Shown here: one piece after another, positions 31,456-41,951 of the stretch | Numbering within the stretch: the first letter of the stretch is position 1 | Layout: each line of letters opens with the position of its first letter | Source of the DNA: Roseateles amylovorans | GTDB taxonomy: Bacteria; Pseudomonadota; Gammaproteobacteria; Burkholderiales; Burkholderiaceae_C | Assembly: GCF_025398155.2 (NCBI RefSeq) | Contig: NZ_CP104562.2 | Location: 868,001-932,000, forward strand | Length of the DNA stretch: 64,000 bases | Direction: 5' to 3' | Notes under the pieces: generated by a model | What the model saw: only the letters and a program-made list of their open reading frames with translations | Database searches by the model: none | Told to the model about the DNA's origin: nothing | Made by a program: the position numbers and the translations under genes

Positions 31456-31831
31456 TGCGGTCTGCCCGTGTGTCGTTCGACGACGGCGCTGGCACGGCAT
31501 GCGCGTCGGGCGGCGTCGCGTCCTTGGGGGCCATCGCCGCACGGGCTTTCGACACACCGAGCCAATAGCCGATCACGCCGGCGCCCAAGGCCGCCTGCAA
31601 GGCAAACAGCAACGATGCGATCTCGCCACTGGACGGTTCCAGCACCGGGCTGAACCACGGCTGGTAATCCGGTGCGATTTGGGTGATGGCCTGCTGCGCG
31701 CGGGCATCGGCGCCTTGGAACAGCTCGCCCGGTGCGCCGGAGGCATCCGGGGGGGGCGATCCCACCCAGATCAGCGGCAGGGCGGTCAGCAGGACCACGG
31801 CGGTCAGCAGCAGCCAGGTGCGGCGGCTCAT
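31445..31831 (-). CDS. cbiN: Cobalt transport accessory protein CbiN-like
   Basis: The 128-residue small membrane protein has an N-terminal helix (TWLLLTAVVLLTALPLIWV) and a second helix (ASLLFALQAALGAGVIGYWLG). A polar periplasmic loop between them contains ELFQGADARAQQAITQIAPDYQPWF. The segment FQGADARAQQAI-x-x-IAPDY-x-PWF-x-P is the conserved core of CbiN. CbiN helps load cobalt into CbiM. The C-terminus has about 30 additional disordered residues. The start overlaps the cbiM stop by 4 bp. Confidence 0.87.
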   Translation of the reverse strand: MSRRTWLLLTAVVLLTALPLIWVGSPPPDASGAPGELFQGADARAQQAITQIAPDYQPWFSPVLEPSSGEIASLLFALQAALGAGVIGYWLGVSKARAAMAPKDATPPDAHAVPAPSSNDTRADRSDH

Positions 31832-32508
31832 GGCGTGGTCCTCCGCGGATGGGCCAGCACCGGCATCAGGCGGAGTTCGTTCGCATTGAACTGCGCCATC
31901 GCATTGACCACGAGCACCGTCAGCAGCCCTTCGGTGATGGCCAGCGGCACCTGGGTGAACGCGAAGATGCCGCCGAATTTCTCGAACGACAGCAGCACGC
32001 CGCCCACCGGATCCGGGAAGGCCAGCGCCAGTTGCACGGAGGTCGTCACATAGGTGGACAAATCGCCCAGGCAGGCTGCGAGGAACACCGCCATGCTGCG
32101 CGTCAGACCCAGTGCGCAGCCCAGGCGGAACACGCCATAGGCGACGAAGGGACCGACGATGGCCATTGAGAACACGTTCGCGCCCAGCGTGGTCAGGCCG
32201 CCATGCGCGAGCAGCAGCGCCTGGAACAGCAGCACCACGAAGCCGACCGGCACCATGGCCGCAGGACCGAACAGCAAGGCGCCCAGACCGACGCCGGTCG
32301 GATGCGAGCAACTGCCGGTCACCGACGGCAGTTTGAGTGCGGACAGCAGGAACGCAAAGGCGGCGCTGACGCCCAAGAGCATGCGTTGCTCCGGATGCGA
32401 CCGCAGGGTGCGGCTCACCGAGTGCAGGCCCCAGGCCAGAAAGGGCGCGGACGCTGCCGTCCATGCCAGCGCATGCGTGAAAGGCAGGAAGCCCTCCATG
32501 ATGTGCAT
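31828..32508 (-). CDS. cbiM: Cobalt ECF transporter substrate-binding subunit CbiM
   Basis: The 226-residue protein starts MHIMEGFLPFTHALAW. The Met1-His2 amino terminus forms the metal site in this family, so the start is certain. KLPSVTGSCSHPTGVGLGALLFGPAAMVP carries the second conserved histidine segment, and several membrane helices follow. It is the first gene of the cobalamin operon, with GGGAGG 10 nt before the ATG. A cobalamin riboswitch lies about 150 nt upstream, so cobalt import and corrin synthesis should both be shut down by adenosylcobalamin. Confidence 0.94.
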   Translation of the reverse strand: MHIMEGFLPFTHALAWTAASAPFLAWGLHSVSRTLRSHPEQRMLLGVSAAFAFLLSALKLPSVTGSCSHPTGVGLGALLFGPAAMVPVGFVVLLFQALLLAHGGLTTLGANVFSMAIVGPFVAYGVFRLGCALGLTRSMAVFLAACLGDLSTYVTTSVQLALAFPDPVGGVLLSFEKFGGIFAFTQVPLAITEGLLTVLVVNAMAQFNANELRLMPVLAHPRRTTP

Positions 32509-32651
32509 TCGATACCTCCCGTCGAATGGTTGAACTCACCACCAATCGACAGGGCTATTGACGCGACATCAGCACGGAGACGGCCAGGAGCTGGCCACGC
32601 GGCGCCGACAGCGGCTTCCCTCGCCCCGGGGAATGGTGCTGACACTCGCCA

Positions 32652-32832
32652 TCGGGCCGGTATTCTGGCTCGCCATCGTCCTTCCCTGCGCCTTCCCGTG
32701 ACGGATCACAGTGGCTGGTTGCAGGGTCGTCTGGCTTACAGCAGCGGGGGCTGCACCGGAATGGCTGTGGATCACAGCGTCACCGGTTTCCCGTTTAACG
32801 TTTCGTCCGGCAGGACGGAACGCACCCAAGGC
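32652..32832 (-). ncRNA. Cobalamin (B12) riboswitch
   Basis: Read on the minus strand, the aptamer elements occur in order. A GGTGC near the 5' end comes first, then CGTTAAACGGGAAACCGGTG (32781-32800), and CCGGTGCAGCCCCCGC followed by CTGTAA near 32740. The B12-box AGCCACTG follows, with CGGGAAGGC near 32690, and finally GCCAGAATACCGGCC near 32660. This is the classical AdoCbl class layout. It lies about 145 nt before the cbiM start and should repress the 15-gene operon when B12 is plentiful. The switch could act on translation or termination; no clear T-tract terminator follows, which favours translational or Rho control. The ends given are approximate. Confidence 0.93.
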
Positions 32833-33362
32833 GGAGCGCATGTTAACCGCATCGAGGTGGGGTGGTGGCGGCCTCGTTGGGCGTCATGCGCCCGTTCGGG
32901 TTGACCCCAGGCCCGCATGGCGATTAAGGTGTCGCCTCTCTCGCCGATCAAGACGCCATGAGACGGTGTGTCACACCGACCCTTGATCGCCCTCGCACTA
33001 CTCGCTGATCGTTCGAATCACGTCGCGGTGCAGGTCTCACGCCGCCGGGCTTGTCTCTACATCCCCGGCATCTCCGGCCGGTTCGCCCGGCCCCATTGCC
33101 ACGCCAGGCTCGTCCAGGCGGCGCCCCTCGACCAGGCCCGCCGTCTGTGAATGAAGTCGCCGGCGGGGACTGGTCTCGTCCTCTCGTCGTCAGTGCCCGC
33201 CTGCAGCCCCTTCGGCCTGCCGAGGCCTGTCGCATGCGCCGCTCGTCGGACCTCGCATGCCGGCCTTCGGTCCGCCGCATCGGTTCCTGGCGTGATCCTC
33301 GCCTGTCGCGCCACTGAGCCGACGGCGAGACCGTCATCGCTGCACGCAAAGGAGCTCCGCAC
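32833..33362. other. Intergenic gap between riboswitch and proV
   Basis: These 530 bp separate the cobalamin operon leader from the divergent proV gene and should hold both promoters. I see no gene with coding-like composition and no clear hairpin. Only the proV ribosome site (AAAGGAG, about 33347-33353) is evident. Confidence 0.5.
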
Positions 33363-34664
33363 ATGGCCAAAGGCATTCTCATCGACCACGTCTTCAAGGT
33401 CTTCGGCGACCGGCCCGACGACGCCCTGGCGCTCGTGCGCCAGGGCGTGAGCAAGCAGGAGATCCTGGCGCGCACCGGTCAATCGATCGGCGTGTTCGAT
33501 GCCAGCTTCGAGATCCAGCCCGGCGAGATCTTCGTGATCATGGGCCTGTCGGGTTCCGGCAAGTCCACCCTGGTCCGTCTGCTCAACCGGCTGATCGAGC
33601 CCAGCGCGGGCCGCATCGTGATCGATGGCCATGACATCAACACCCACAGCGATGCCGCACTACGTGCCCTGCGCCGCAAGGACATCAGCATGGTGTTCCA
33701 GTCCTTCGCCCTCATGCCGCACATGACAGTGCGCGAGAACACCGCCTTCGGCCTGGAACTCGCGGGCGCCGGCAAGCACGACCGCCTTCGACTGGCCGAC
33801 GAGGCCCTAGCCCAGGTGGGGCTCACCGGATGGGGCGACAGCTATCCGGACGAACTCTCCGGTGGCATGCAGCAGCGCGTCGGCTTGGCGCGCGCGCTGG
33901 CGGCGGACCCGTCGGTGCTGCTGATGGACGAGGCCTTTTCCGCGCTGGACCCGATCGTGCGCACCGAGATGCAATCGGAGCTGCTGCGGCTGCAGCAGGT
34001 CCGTCGCCGCACCATTGTGTTCATCTCCCACGATCTGGATGAAGCGATGCGCATCGGCGACCGCATCGCGATCATGAAGGACGGCCGGGTGGTGCAGGTC
34101 GGCACGCCCGATGAGATCCTGCGCGATCCGGCCGATGACTTTGTCCGCAGTTTCGTGCGGGGCGTGGATGCAGCCGCCGTCTTCAAGGCGGCCGACATTG
34201 CGCGCCAGCCGCTGGTCGTCGTCTCCGAGCATCAGGACCGAGGCGCCCGCGCGGCGCTCAAGCAGTTGGAGGACCAGGACCGCGAGTTCGCCTATGTGGT
34301 GAGCCCGCAGCGTCGTTATCTGGGAACCGTCTCGGCCGACACGCTGCGCGCCGCTTTGGACGGCCATGTCGGGCCCTTGGGCTTGCGCCGCGCCTTCCTG
34401 CCGGATCTGGCCGCCATCGCCGCCGATGCGCCGGTGGCGGGCCTGGTCGGCCAGGTGGCCCAGTCCCGCTGCGCGGTGCCGGTGGTGGACGAGGACGGCC
34501 GCTTCCGCGGCGCCATCAGCAAGACCACGCTGCTGAAGTTCCTGGACCGGGACACCCCACCGATCGAGTCCCCGCCACCCACCGACCCTTACCACCGAAC
34601 AGAGACCGCGCCACCGTCACCCATCGAGACGTCTGCGCAGCCCGCTGCAGCCGCTGCCCATTGA
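33363..34664 (+). CDS. proV: Glycine betaine/proline-type ABC importer ATPase
   Basis: The 433-residue ATPase energises uptake of compatible solutes. The N-terminus (residues 1-45) is the ProV/OpuAA-type extension with VFKVFGDRPDDALALVRQGVSKQEILARTG. Walker A is GLSGSGKST (61-69), the signature LSGGMQQRVGLARAL, Walker B VLLMDEAFSALDP, and the switch His lies in ISHDLDEAM. Two CBS-type repeats (about 275-395) follow and may sense ionic strength, as in OpuA. A Pro/Ala-rich tail ends the protein. It is the first gene of a proVWX set on the plus strand, with an AAAGGAG ribosome site. Confidence 0.92.
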   Translation: MAKGILIDHVFKVFGDRPDDALALVRQGVSKQEILARTGQSIGVFDASFEIQPGEIFVIMGLSGSGKSTLVRLLNRLIEPSAGRIVIDGHDINTHSDAALRALRRKDISMVFQSFALMPHMTVRENTAFGLELAGAGKHDRLRLADEALAQVGLTGWGDSYPDELSGGMQQRVGLARALAADPSVLLMDEAFSALDPIVRTEMQSELLRLQQVRRRTIVFISHDLDEAMRIGDRIAIMKDGRVVQVGTPDEILRDPADDFVRSFVRGVDAAAVFKAADIARQPLVVVSEHQDRGARAALKQLEDQDREFAYVVSPQRRYLGTVSADTLRAALDGHVGPLGLRRAFLPDLAAIAADAPVAGLVGQVAQSRCAVPVVDEDGRFRGAISKTTLLKFLDRDTPPIESPPPTDPYHRTETAPPSPIETSAQPAAAAAH

Positions 34665-34681
34665 TCCGAGGAGCCCCCCCG

Positions 34682-35962
34682 ATGAATGACACCCCACAGC
34701 CGGTCGAGCTCGCGGCGTCCGACGCCCTGACCCACACCCTGAACCACACCCTGAACCACACACAGGCCGGCGCCCAGCCCGACACCTTCTCCGAGCCCTT
34801 GCCCAACGCCTCGTCTGAGGCCTTCTCCGCCGGCGTCGCGCCGGCCCAGCCATCGCCCGGCGAGATCGATCCGTGGGAAGCCATGTCCCACGCGGCCGAC
34901 GCGAGCGGGTCCTTCACCTGGCTGGACGCCCCCGCCCACGGGGCTGCCGGGCTCGGCGACACGGCCGCCAGCGCCACCGGCTTCCCTCTTCAACAGTTGT
35001 GGAACGGCGCCTTGCCGGTCGAGGACTGGATCAATCACGGCCTGGGCTGGGTCGTCGCCCACTTCCGCCCCTTCTTCCAGGGGATCCGGCTGCCCATCGA
35101 TGCGACCTTGAACCAGATCCAGGCCTTGCTCAACGGCCTGCCCGCGCTGGCCATGATCGCGCTGATCGGCCTGCTGGCCTGGCAATTCGCCGGGCGCAAG
35201 CTGGCCATCGGCACCGTGGCGGCCTTGCTGGTCGTGGCGGCCCTGGGCATCTGGCCGGAGGCGATGGTGACCCTGTCGCTGGTGCTGACCTCCTTGCTGT
35301 TCTGTCTGCTGGTCGGTCTGCCGCTGGGCGTGCTGTTGGCCAGCAGCGATCGGGCCGAGCGGGTGATGCGTCCGCTGCTCGATGCCATGCAGACCACACC
35401 CGCTTTCGTGTACCTGGTGCCGGTGGTGATGCTGTTCGGCATCGGCAATGTGCCGGGCGTCATCGTGACCATCGTGTTCGCCCTGGCACCGCTGGCGCGG
35501 CTGACCAGTCTGGGCCTGCGGCAGGTGCGGCCGGACCTCATCGAAGCGGCCCGCGCCTATGGCGCCTCGCCGTGGCAGATGCTGGTGAAGGTGACGCTGC
35601 CGCTGGCCATGCCGTCGATCATGGCCGGCATCAACCAGGCGCTGATGCTGTCGCTGTCGATGGTGGTGATCGCCTCGATGATCGCCGTCGGCGGCCTGGG
35701 TCAGATGGTGCTGCGCGGCATCGGCCGCCTGGACATGGGCCTGGCAACGGTGGGCGGCCTGGGCATCGTGCTGCTCGCCATCACCCTGGACCGGCTCACG
35801 CAGGCCTTCGGCCGCTCGCGACGCGGCGCCGGTCAGCGGTGGTGGCAGACCGGTCCCTCCGGTCTGCTGCTGCGCGGCCTGCAGGCGGTCATGAGGCCGA
35901 ATGGCAGCGGCGCCGCGGCCGTTGATGCACCGCACGCAGCGGTCTCCCGCACCGCGCCCTGA
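34682..35962 (+). CDS. proW: Glycine betaine/proline-type ABC importer permease
   Basis: The 426-residue permease has a long hydrophilic N-terminal region (about 1-140) typical of ProW. At least six membrane helices follow, including ALAMIALIGLLAWQFAGRKL and TLSLVLTSLLFCLLVGLPLGVLLASSDR. The coupling loop is EAARAYGASPWQMLVKVTLPLAMPSIMAGINQ. The segment TTPAFVYLVPVVMLFGIGNVPGV is the ProW/OpuAB hallmark. The ATG at 34682, after a CGAGGAG site and 17 bp past the proV stop, was preferred to a TTG further upstream. A run of repeated HTLNHTLNHT near residue 20 is an oddity of the N-tail. Confidence 0.92.
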   Translation: MNDTPQPVELAASDALTHTLNHTLNHTQAGAQPDTFSEPLPNASSEAFSAGVAPAQPSPGEIDPWEAMSHAADASGSFTWLDAPAHGAAGLGDTAASATGFPLQQLWNGALPVEDWINHGLGWVVAHFRPFFQGIRLPIDATLNQIQALLNGLPALAMIALIGLLAWQFAGRKLAIGTVAALLVVAALGIWPEAMVTLSLVLTSLLFCLLVGLPLGVLLASSDRAERVMRPLLDAMQTTPAFVYLVPVVMLFGIGNVPGVIVTIVFALAPLARLTSLGLRQVRPDLIEAARAYGASPWQMLVKVTLPLAMPSIMAGINQALMLSLSMVVIASMIAVGGLGQMVLRGIGRLDMGLATVGGLGIVLLAITLDRLTQAFGRSRRGAGQRWWQTGPSGLLLRGLQAVMRPNGSGAAAVDAPHAAVSRTAP

Positions 35963-36008
35963 GGTGCCGGGTCAGTACACGGTCATCCATGTCGAAGGAA
36001 TCCACACC

Positions 36009-37070
36009 ATGATGAAGGCGTTGTTGCGCTACCCATCCCTCTCTCGCCCCGTCCGCGCCCTGCTGCTGAGCGTGGCGGCCGTCTGTGCCGCGGTGCCACT
36101 GAGGGCGCAGACCGCGCCCGGGGCCGGGGTGACGGTCCAGCCGCTCAAGAGTTCATTGGCGGAAGAGGCGTTCCAGACCTTGCTGGTGTCGCGGGCCCTG
36201 GAAAAGCTGGGCTACACCGTGCTGCCGATGAAGGACCTCGAGCCCGCCACCGAGCATCTGGCGATTGCCAACGGGGATGCCACCTTCATGGCCAACCATT
36301 GGCATCGGCTGCATGCGGACTTCTACCGCCACAGCGGCGGCGATGCCCGGCTGGTCCGCCGTGGCAGCCTGGCGGAAGGTGCGGTGCAGGGTTATCTCAT
36401 CGATCGGCGCACGGCCGAGCGCTACGGCATCTCCCGTCTCGACCAGTTGAAGGATCCCGAGATCGCCAAGCTGTTTGATACCGACGGCGATGGCAAGGCC
36501 GATCTCACCGGCTGCAACCCCGGCTGGGGCTGCGAGATGGCGATCGAACATCATCTGGACGGCTTGCAGCTGCGCGCCCAGGTCACCCACCGCCAGGGCA
36601 GCTATGCGGCGCTGATGGCGGACGCGATGGCGCGCTTCAAGCAGGGGCTGCCCATCCTCTACTACACCTGGACGCCCTACTGGGTCAGCGCGGTGCTGCG
36701 GCCCGGGCGGGATGTCGTGTGGCTGCAGGTGCCCGCGCCAGCGGGTCAGGTGAGCGAGACCCAACTGCCCAACGGTCGGGACTACGGCTTCCAGGCGGAC
36801 CGTGAGCAGATCGTCGCCAACCGCGCCTTCGTCGAGCAGCATCCCGCCGCCGGCAAGCTCTTCGAGCTGATGACGCTGCCGATCGCCGACATCAATGCGC
36901 AGAACCAGCGCATGACCGAAGGCGCCGACAAGCCACGGGATATCGAGCGGCATGTGGAAGGCTGGATTCGCGCCCACCAGGCCGTGTTCGACGGTTGGAT
37001 CGAGGCCGCGCGTGATGCGGCGCGTGGGACCGCGCGTGATGCCGCCGCTCAGGCGCCGAAGGCGCCGTGA
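36009..37070 (+). CDS. proX: Glycine betaine/proline-type ABC importer binding protein
   Basis: The 353-residue periplasmic protein has a signal peptide (about residues 1-33, ending PLRAQ). The OpuAC/ProX fold follows, with GVTVQPLKSSLAEEAFQTLLVSRALEKLGY and FMANHWHRLHADFY. CNPGWGCEMAIEHHLDGL holds the cysteine pair typical of ProX, and PILYYTWTPYWVSAVLRPGRDVVWLQVP has aromatic residues that would form the trimethylammonium cage. It binds betaine-like osmolytes and delivers them to ProVW. It starts 46 bp after proW. The C-terminal 25 residues are an Ala/Arg-rich tail. Confidence 0.9.
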   Translation: MMKALLRYPSLSRPVRALLLSVAAVCAAVPLRAQTAPGAGVTVQPLKSSLAEEAFQTLLVSRALEKLGYTVLPMKDLEPATEHLAIANGDATFMANHWHRLHADFYRHSGGDARLVRRGSLAEGAVQGYLIDRRTAERYGISRLDQLKDPEIAKLFDTDGDGKADLTGCNPGWGCEMAIEHHLDGLQLRAQVTHRQGSYAALMADAMARFKQGLPILYYTWTPYWVSAVLRPGRDVVWLQVPAPAGQVSETQLPNGRDYGFQADREQIVANRAFVEQHPAAGKLFELMTLPIADINAQNQRMTEGADKPRDIERHVEGWIRAHQAVFDGWIEAARDAARGTARDAAAQAPKAP

Positions 37071-37170
37071 GCGAGATCACCTCGGCATCACGCGCCGCGT
37101 GATCGAGTCGATCGGCGGCCGCGCCGTGGCCAGCCGCTGACGGCAACCTGCGCCGGGCCAGGCACACCCA

Positions 37171-37191
37171 GCGTCAGGCGTCAGGCGTCAG
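37171..37191. repeat. Heptamer array (3x GCGTCAG)
   Basis: Three exact tandem copies of GCGTCAG lie in the short gap between the ends of the convergent proX and dehydrogenase genes. The unit length matches the arrays at 13400 and 53478, but the sequence differs. Confidence 0.85.
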
Positions 37192-37215
37192 GCCGACAAG
37201 CGCATTCCTCAAGGT

Positions 37216-39717
37216 TCAGCGCTTCTCCAGTGCATAGGCCCGTACCGAATCACCGGGCCGGGTGCCGGTGGAGCCATGTCCGCCGGCCACGACCAGAAGG
37301 TACTGACGACCGTCGGCACCGAGGTAGGACATCGGCGTGGCCTGGCCGCCGGCGGGCAGGCGGTCCTGCCAGATCTGGCGGCCGTTGTTGACGTCGTAGG
37401 CACGCACATAGTCGTCCATGCTGCCCGACAGGAAGGCCACGCCGCCGGCCGTCATCAGCGGGCCGCCCAGGCTGGGCACGCCCAGCTTGATCGGCACCGG
37501 CACCGGCGAGAGGTCGCGCACCGTGCCATTGCGATGGCGCCACACCACCCGGCCGTTGTTCAGGTCCACGCCGGCCACCGTGCCCCAGGGCGGCGCCTGG
37601 CACGGAATGCCCAGCGGCGAGGTGAACGGCTTCATCCGGGCCGCGAACGGCGCACCGAAGTTCTCATTGAGCGCGGGCAGGGCGCCCGTGGGCGGGCCGT
37701 CGTCCTGCACCAGCTGGGTGGTCGCGTCGGGCCGGGGGACCAGCGTCGAGGTGAAGGCCAGCACGGCCGGCGTGGTGAAGGCCAGTCCGCGCACCGGATC
37801 CACCGCGATGCTGCCCCAGTTGAAGACGCCGAAGTTGCCGGGATTGATGATCGACCCCTGGGTGGACGGCGGCGTGAATCGGCCCTCGTAGCGCAGCTGG
37901 TGAAAGGCGATGCGGCACCAGAGTTGGTCGAACATCGTCACGCCCCACATGTCCCGTTCCTTCAGCGCCGGCGGATTGAAGGAGATGGCGGAGACCGGCT
38001 GCGTGGGCGCGGTGAAGTCGCCCGCCGCGGCGCCTTGCGGGGCGGGTGTCTCGGTGACCGGGAACACCGGCGTGCCATCGCGGCGGTCCAGCACGAACAG
38101 CTCGCCCTGCTTGGTGGGCTGCACCAGGGCCGGCACCCGCTGGCCCTTCACCGTCAGATCCACCAGCACCGGCTGCGACGGCACGTCGTAATCCCACAGG
38201 TCATGGTGGACCGTCTGGAACACCCACTTGGCCCGGCCGGTCGCCAGCTCCAGGGCCACCACGGACGACGAGTGCTTCTCCACGGCCGGCGAGCGCTTGC
38301 CGCCCCATTGGTCGGGCGGCTGGTTGCCCATCGGGAGATAGACCAGTCCCAGCGTTTCATCCACGCTGGCCACCGACCAGCTGTTCGGCGAATTGGGCGT
38401 GTAGGTCTGTCCGGCGGCCAGCGGCGCGGTGGCGTCCGGATTGGCTGAATCCCAGTTCCACACCAGCGCACCGGTCTGGATGTCGTAGGCGCGGATCACA
38501 CCCGACTGCTCCTTGGTGGAGGCGTTGTCCAGCACCGTGCCGCCGACGATCACCCGCTGGCGGGTCACCACCACCGGCGAGGTGGCGTAATACGCACCGG
38601 GCTTCACATTGGGCATGCCGGCCCACAGGTCCACCGCACCGTTGCGTCCGAAGGCGGGGCAGGTCTTGCCAGTGGCGGGATCCAAGGCGATCAGCCGACC
38701 ATCGGCGGTGGGCATGAACAGCTTGGCGGCACAGGCGCCGGTACTGGCTGTGGCACCGGCCGTCGCATCGGTGGCGCTGGCGGCGCTGGCCGCGCTGGTC
38801 GTGTCAGGGGCCTGGGCGGCACCGGACGGTGGCTGATAGGACAGACCGCGGCAGGTCAGATGCTGCAGCGCGAGTTCACCGCGTACCTGCGGGTCGTAGC
38901 GCCACAGCTCGCGCCCGGTGGTGGCCTCCAGCGCCAGCACCTGCTGGTGCGGGGTGCAGAGAAACAGTCGCTCGCCGATCTTCAGCGGCGTGACCTCGAA
39001 GGTCGTCTCCTTCGGATCGCCCGGCTGACCGCGCTTGTCGCCGGTGTGGAACTCCCAGGCCAGTTTCAGGTCGCCGACATTCGCCGCCGTGATCTGCGTG
39101 AGCGGTGAATAGCGCTGTCCGGCGGCGGTGCGGCCGTAGGCGTGCCATTCCCCGTCGGGTACTTCCGCCCCGGTGGCGGAGGCCGCGGCGGTGGGGCGGG
39201 AGGCCGACGCGGGGGCCGCATCCTGCATCGATCCTTCGATCGCATGCAGGTCGCGGGTCCAGGACACCAGCGCCACCGCAGCAAAGGCCGCCATCGACAC
39301 CATGAGCACCACGGCCGGCGGGCTGCGCAGGGCGACGCGCCGGGGATCGTCCAGCGGCAGATGGCGGCGCATCGTTGGCATCAGCACCAACAGCACCGCG
39401 CCGATGATGAAGGGCACGCCCATGCGCGCCGCCAGCGGCCACCAGTCCAGGCCGACCTCCCAGAGGCTCCACGCCAGGCTGGCGATGAAACAGGCCGCGT
39501 AGACGTAGACCGCTTCCCGCAGTCGGCCCCACATCAGCGCGCCGATCACGGCCCAGGCCAGACCGGTCAGCGCGTAATACCAGCTGCCGCCGACGGAAGC
39601 CAACCAGCCGCCGGCAGCCAGCAGCACAAAGCCGGCCACCAGCAGCACACCGCCGAGGATGCGGGCGAGCCAGGGGGCGGGAGACGGGGTCGGCGCAAGG
39701 ACGCTGGACATGGGCAT
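37216..39717 (-). CDS. gcd: Membrane-bound PQQ-dependent dehydrogenase (glucose/quinate type)
   Basis: The 833-residue quinoprotein has an N-terminal membrane anchor of about five helices (within residues 15-155). A large periplasmic eight-bladed propeller follows, with repeated tryptophan-docking motifs such as ALEATTGRELWRYDPQV, DIQTGALVWNWDSANPD and DLNNGRVVWRHRNGT. Members oxidise glucose to gluconate, or quinate/shikimate, and pass electrons to ubiquinone. HDLWDYDVPSQPVLVDL and YLPMGNQPPDQWGGKR are typical of the mGDH branch. An Ala/Thr-rich insertion (about residues 315-345) is unusual. The start Met (39717) follows GAGAG; neighbours at 39750 and 39711 are possible. PQQ synthesis genes are not in the window. 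Confidence 0.86.
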   Translation of the reverse strand: MPMSSVLAPTPSPAPWLARILGGVLLVAGFVLLAAGGWLASVGGSWYYALTGLAWAVIGALMWGRLREAVYVYAACFIASLAWSLWEVGLDWWPLAARMGVPFIIGAVLLVLMPTMRRHLPLDDPRRVALRSPPAVVLMVSMAAFAAVALVSWTRDLHAIEGSMQDAAPASASRPTAAASATGAEVPDGEWHAYGRTAAGQRYSPLTQITAANVGDLKLAWEFHTGDKRGQPGDPKETTFEVTPLKIGERLFLCTPHQQVLALEATTGRELWRYDPQVRGELALQHLTCRGLSYQPPSGAAQAPDTTSAASAASATDATAGATASTGACAAKLFMPTADGRLIALDPATGKTCPAFGRNGAVDLWAGMPNVKPGAYYATSPVVVTRQRVIVGGTVLDNASTKEQSGVIRAYDIQTGALVWNWDSANPDATAPLAAGQTYTPNSPNSWSVASVDETLGLVYLPMGNQPPDQWGGKRSPAVEKHSSSVVALELATGRAKWVFQTVHHDLWDYDVPSQPVLVDLTVKGQRVPALVQPTKQGELFVLDRRDGTPVFPVTETPAPQGAAAGDFTAPTQPVSAISFNPPALKERDMWGVTMFDQLWCRIAFHQLRYEGRFTPPSTQGSIINPGNFGVFNWGSIAVDPVRGLAFTTPAVLAFTSTLVPRPDATTQLVQDDGPPTGALPALNENFGAPFAARMKPFTSPLGIPCQAPPWGTVAGVDLNNGRVVWRHRNGTVRDLSPVPVPIKLGVPSLGGPLMTAGGVAFLSGSMDDYVRAYDVNNGRQIWQDRLPAGGQATPMSYLGADGRQYLLVVAGGHGSTGTRPGDSVRAYALEKR

Positions 39718-39923
39718 GCTCTCGGGGAACGAGGTGTCCCCTTCGGGCAAGTGGCGTTCCCTGCGAGCGCGTCGGCGGCGTCGCTGCGGCCTTGTCCAGC
39801 GCCTGACAAAGCGTGTCGCGGCGAGGGTGCGGCTGCGCTTCGATCAGCGCGGCCTGCAGGGCGCCAGCCGGGCCGGCCACGGACCCGGCGACCCGACAGG
39901 CGCGCGTTGGCTCGCCCCCGCTG

Positions 39924-41594
<1,671 letters not shown>

Positions 41595-41951
41595 GGCGCG
41601 ATCCTTTGGTGGTGATGGAACGGCCGCAGGGGCCGGGGGTTGCGCCCAGCGCTGCCTGCCGAATCGCACGGCAGCGGCAGCAGCGTGATGCAGCGCGTAC
41701 TGAACTGCGGCGGATTCTGTCCCGGTTTCTGAAAGCGGTTTCACCGTTTCCCACGTTTCAGCGACAACCGCAGCGAAACGAATGCAACAGGCGGTTGCCC
41801 CCGCCGCAGAATCGATCGGTTGAACGGCGGTGGACGTGATCGGTCCCGGTCCATACGGAATCGCCGCTGGCAAGGTGGTCACCTGTCAACTGTTCAGCCC
41901 GGTCCACTTCCCTATAGTGCGAGGGAATCCGCAGCGAAGGAGGCAAGGACG
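41595..41951. other. Divergent promoter region, chitinase and MscS genes
   Basis: The 357-bp gap holds the two divergent 5' regions. The only structured element I can support is the TGAAA-N4-TTTCA palindrome at 41730-41743. The area around it is rich in GTTTC/GAAAC words. No gene is evident. Confidence 0.55.
41730..41743 (-). promoter_or_regulatory. LacI-family-like operator
   Basis: TGAAAGCGGTTTCA has perfect 5-bp arms and differs at one central base from TGAAAGCGCTTTCA, the common LacI/GalR-family operator form. It is 136 bp upstream of the chitinase GTG and 209 bp from the MscS gene start. Control of the chitinase by a sugar-responsive LacI repressor is therefore plausible. No lacI-type gene is in the window. 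Confidence 0.5.
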
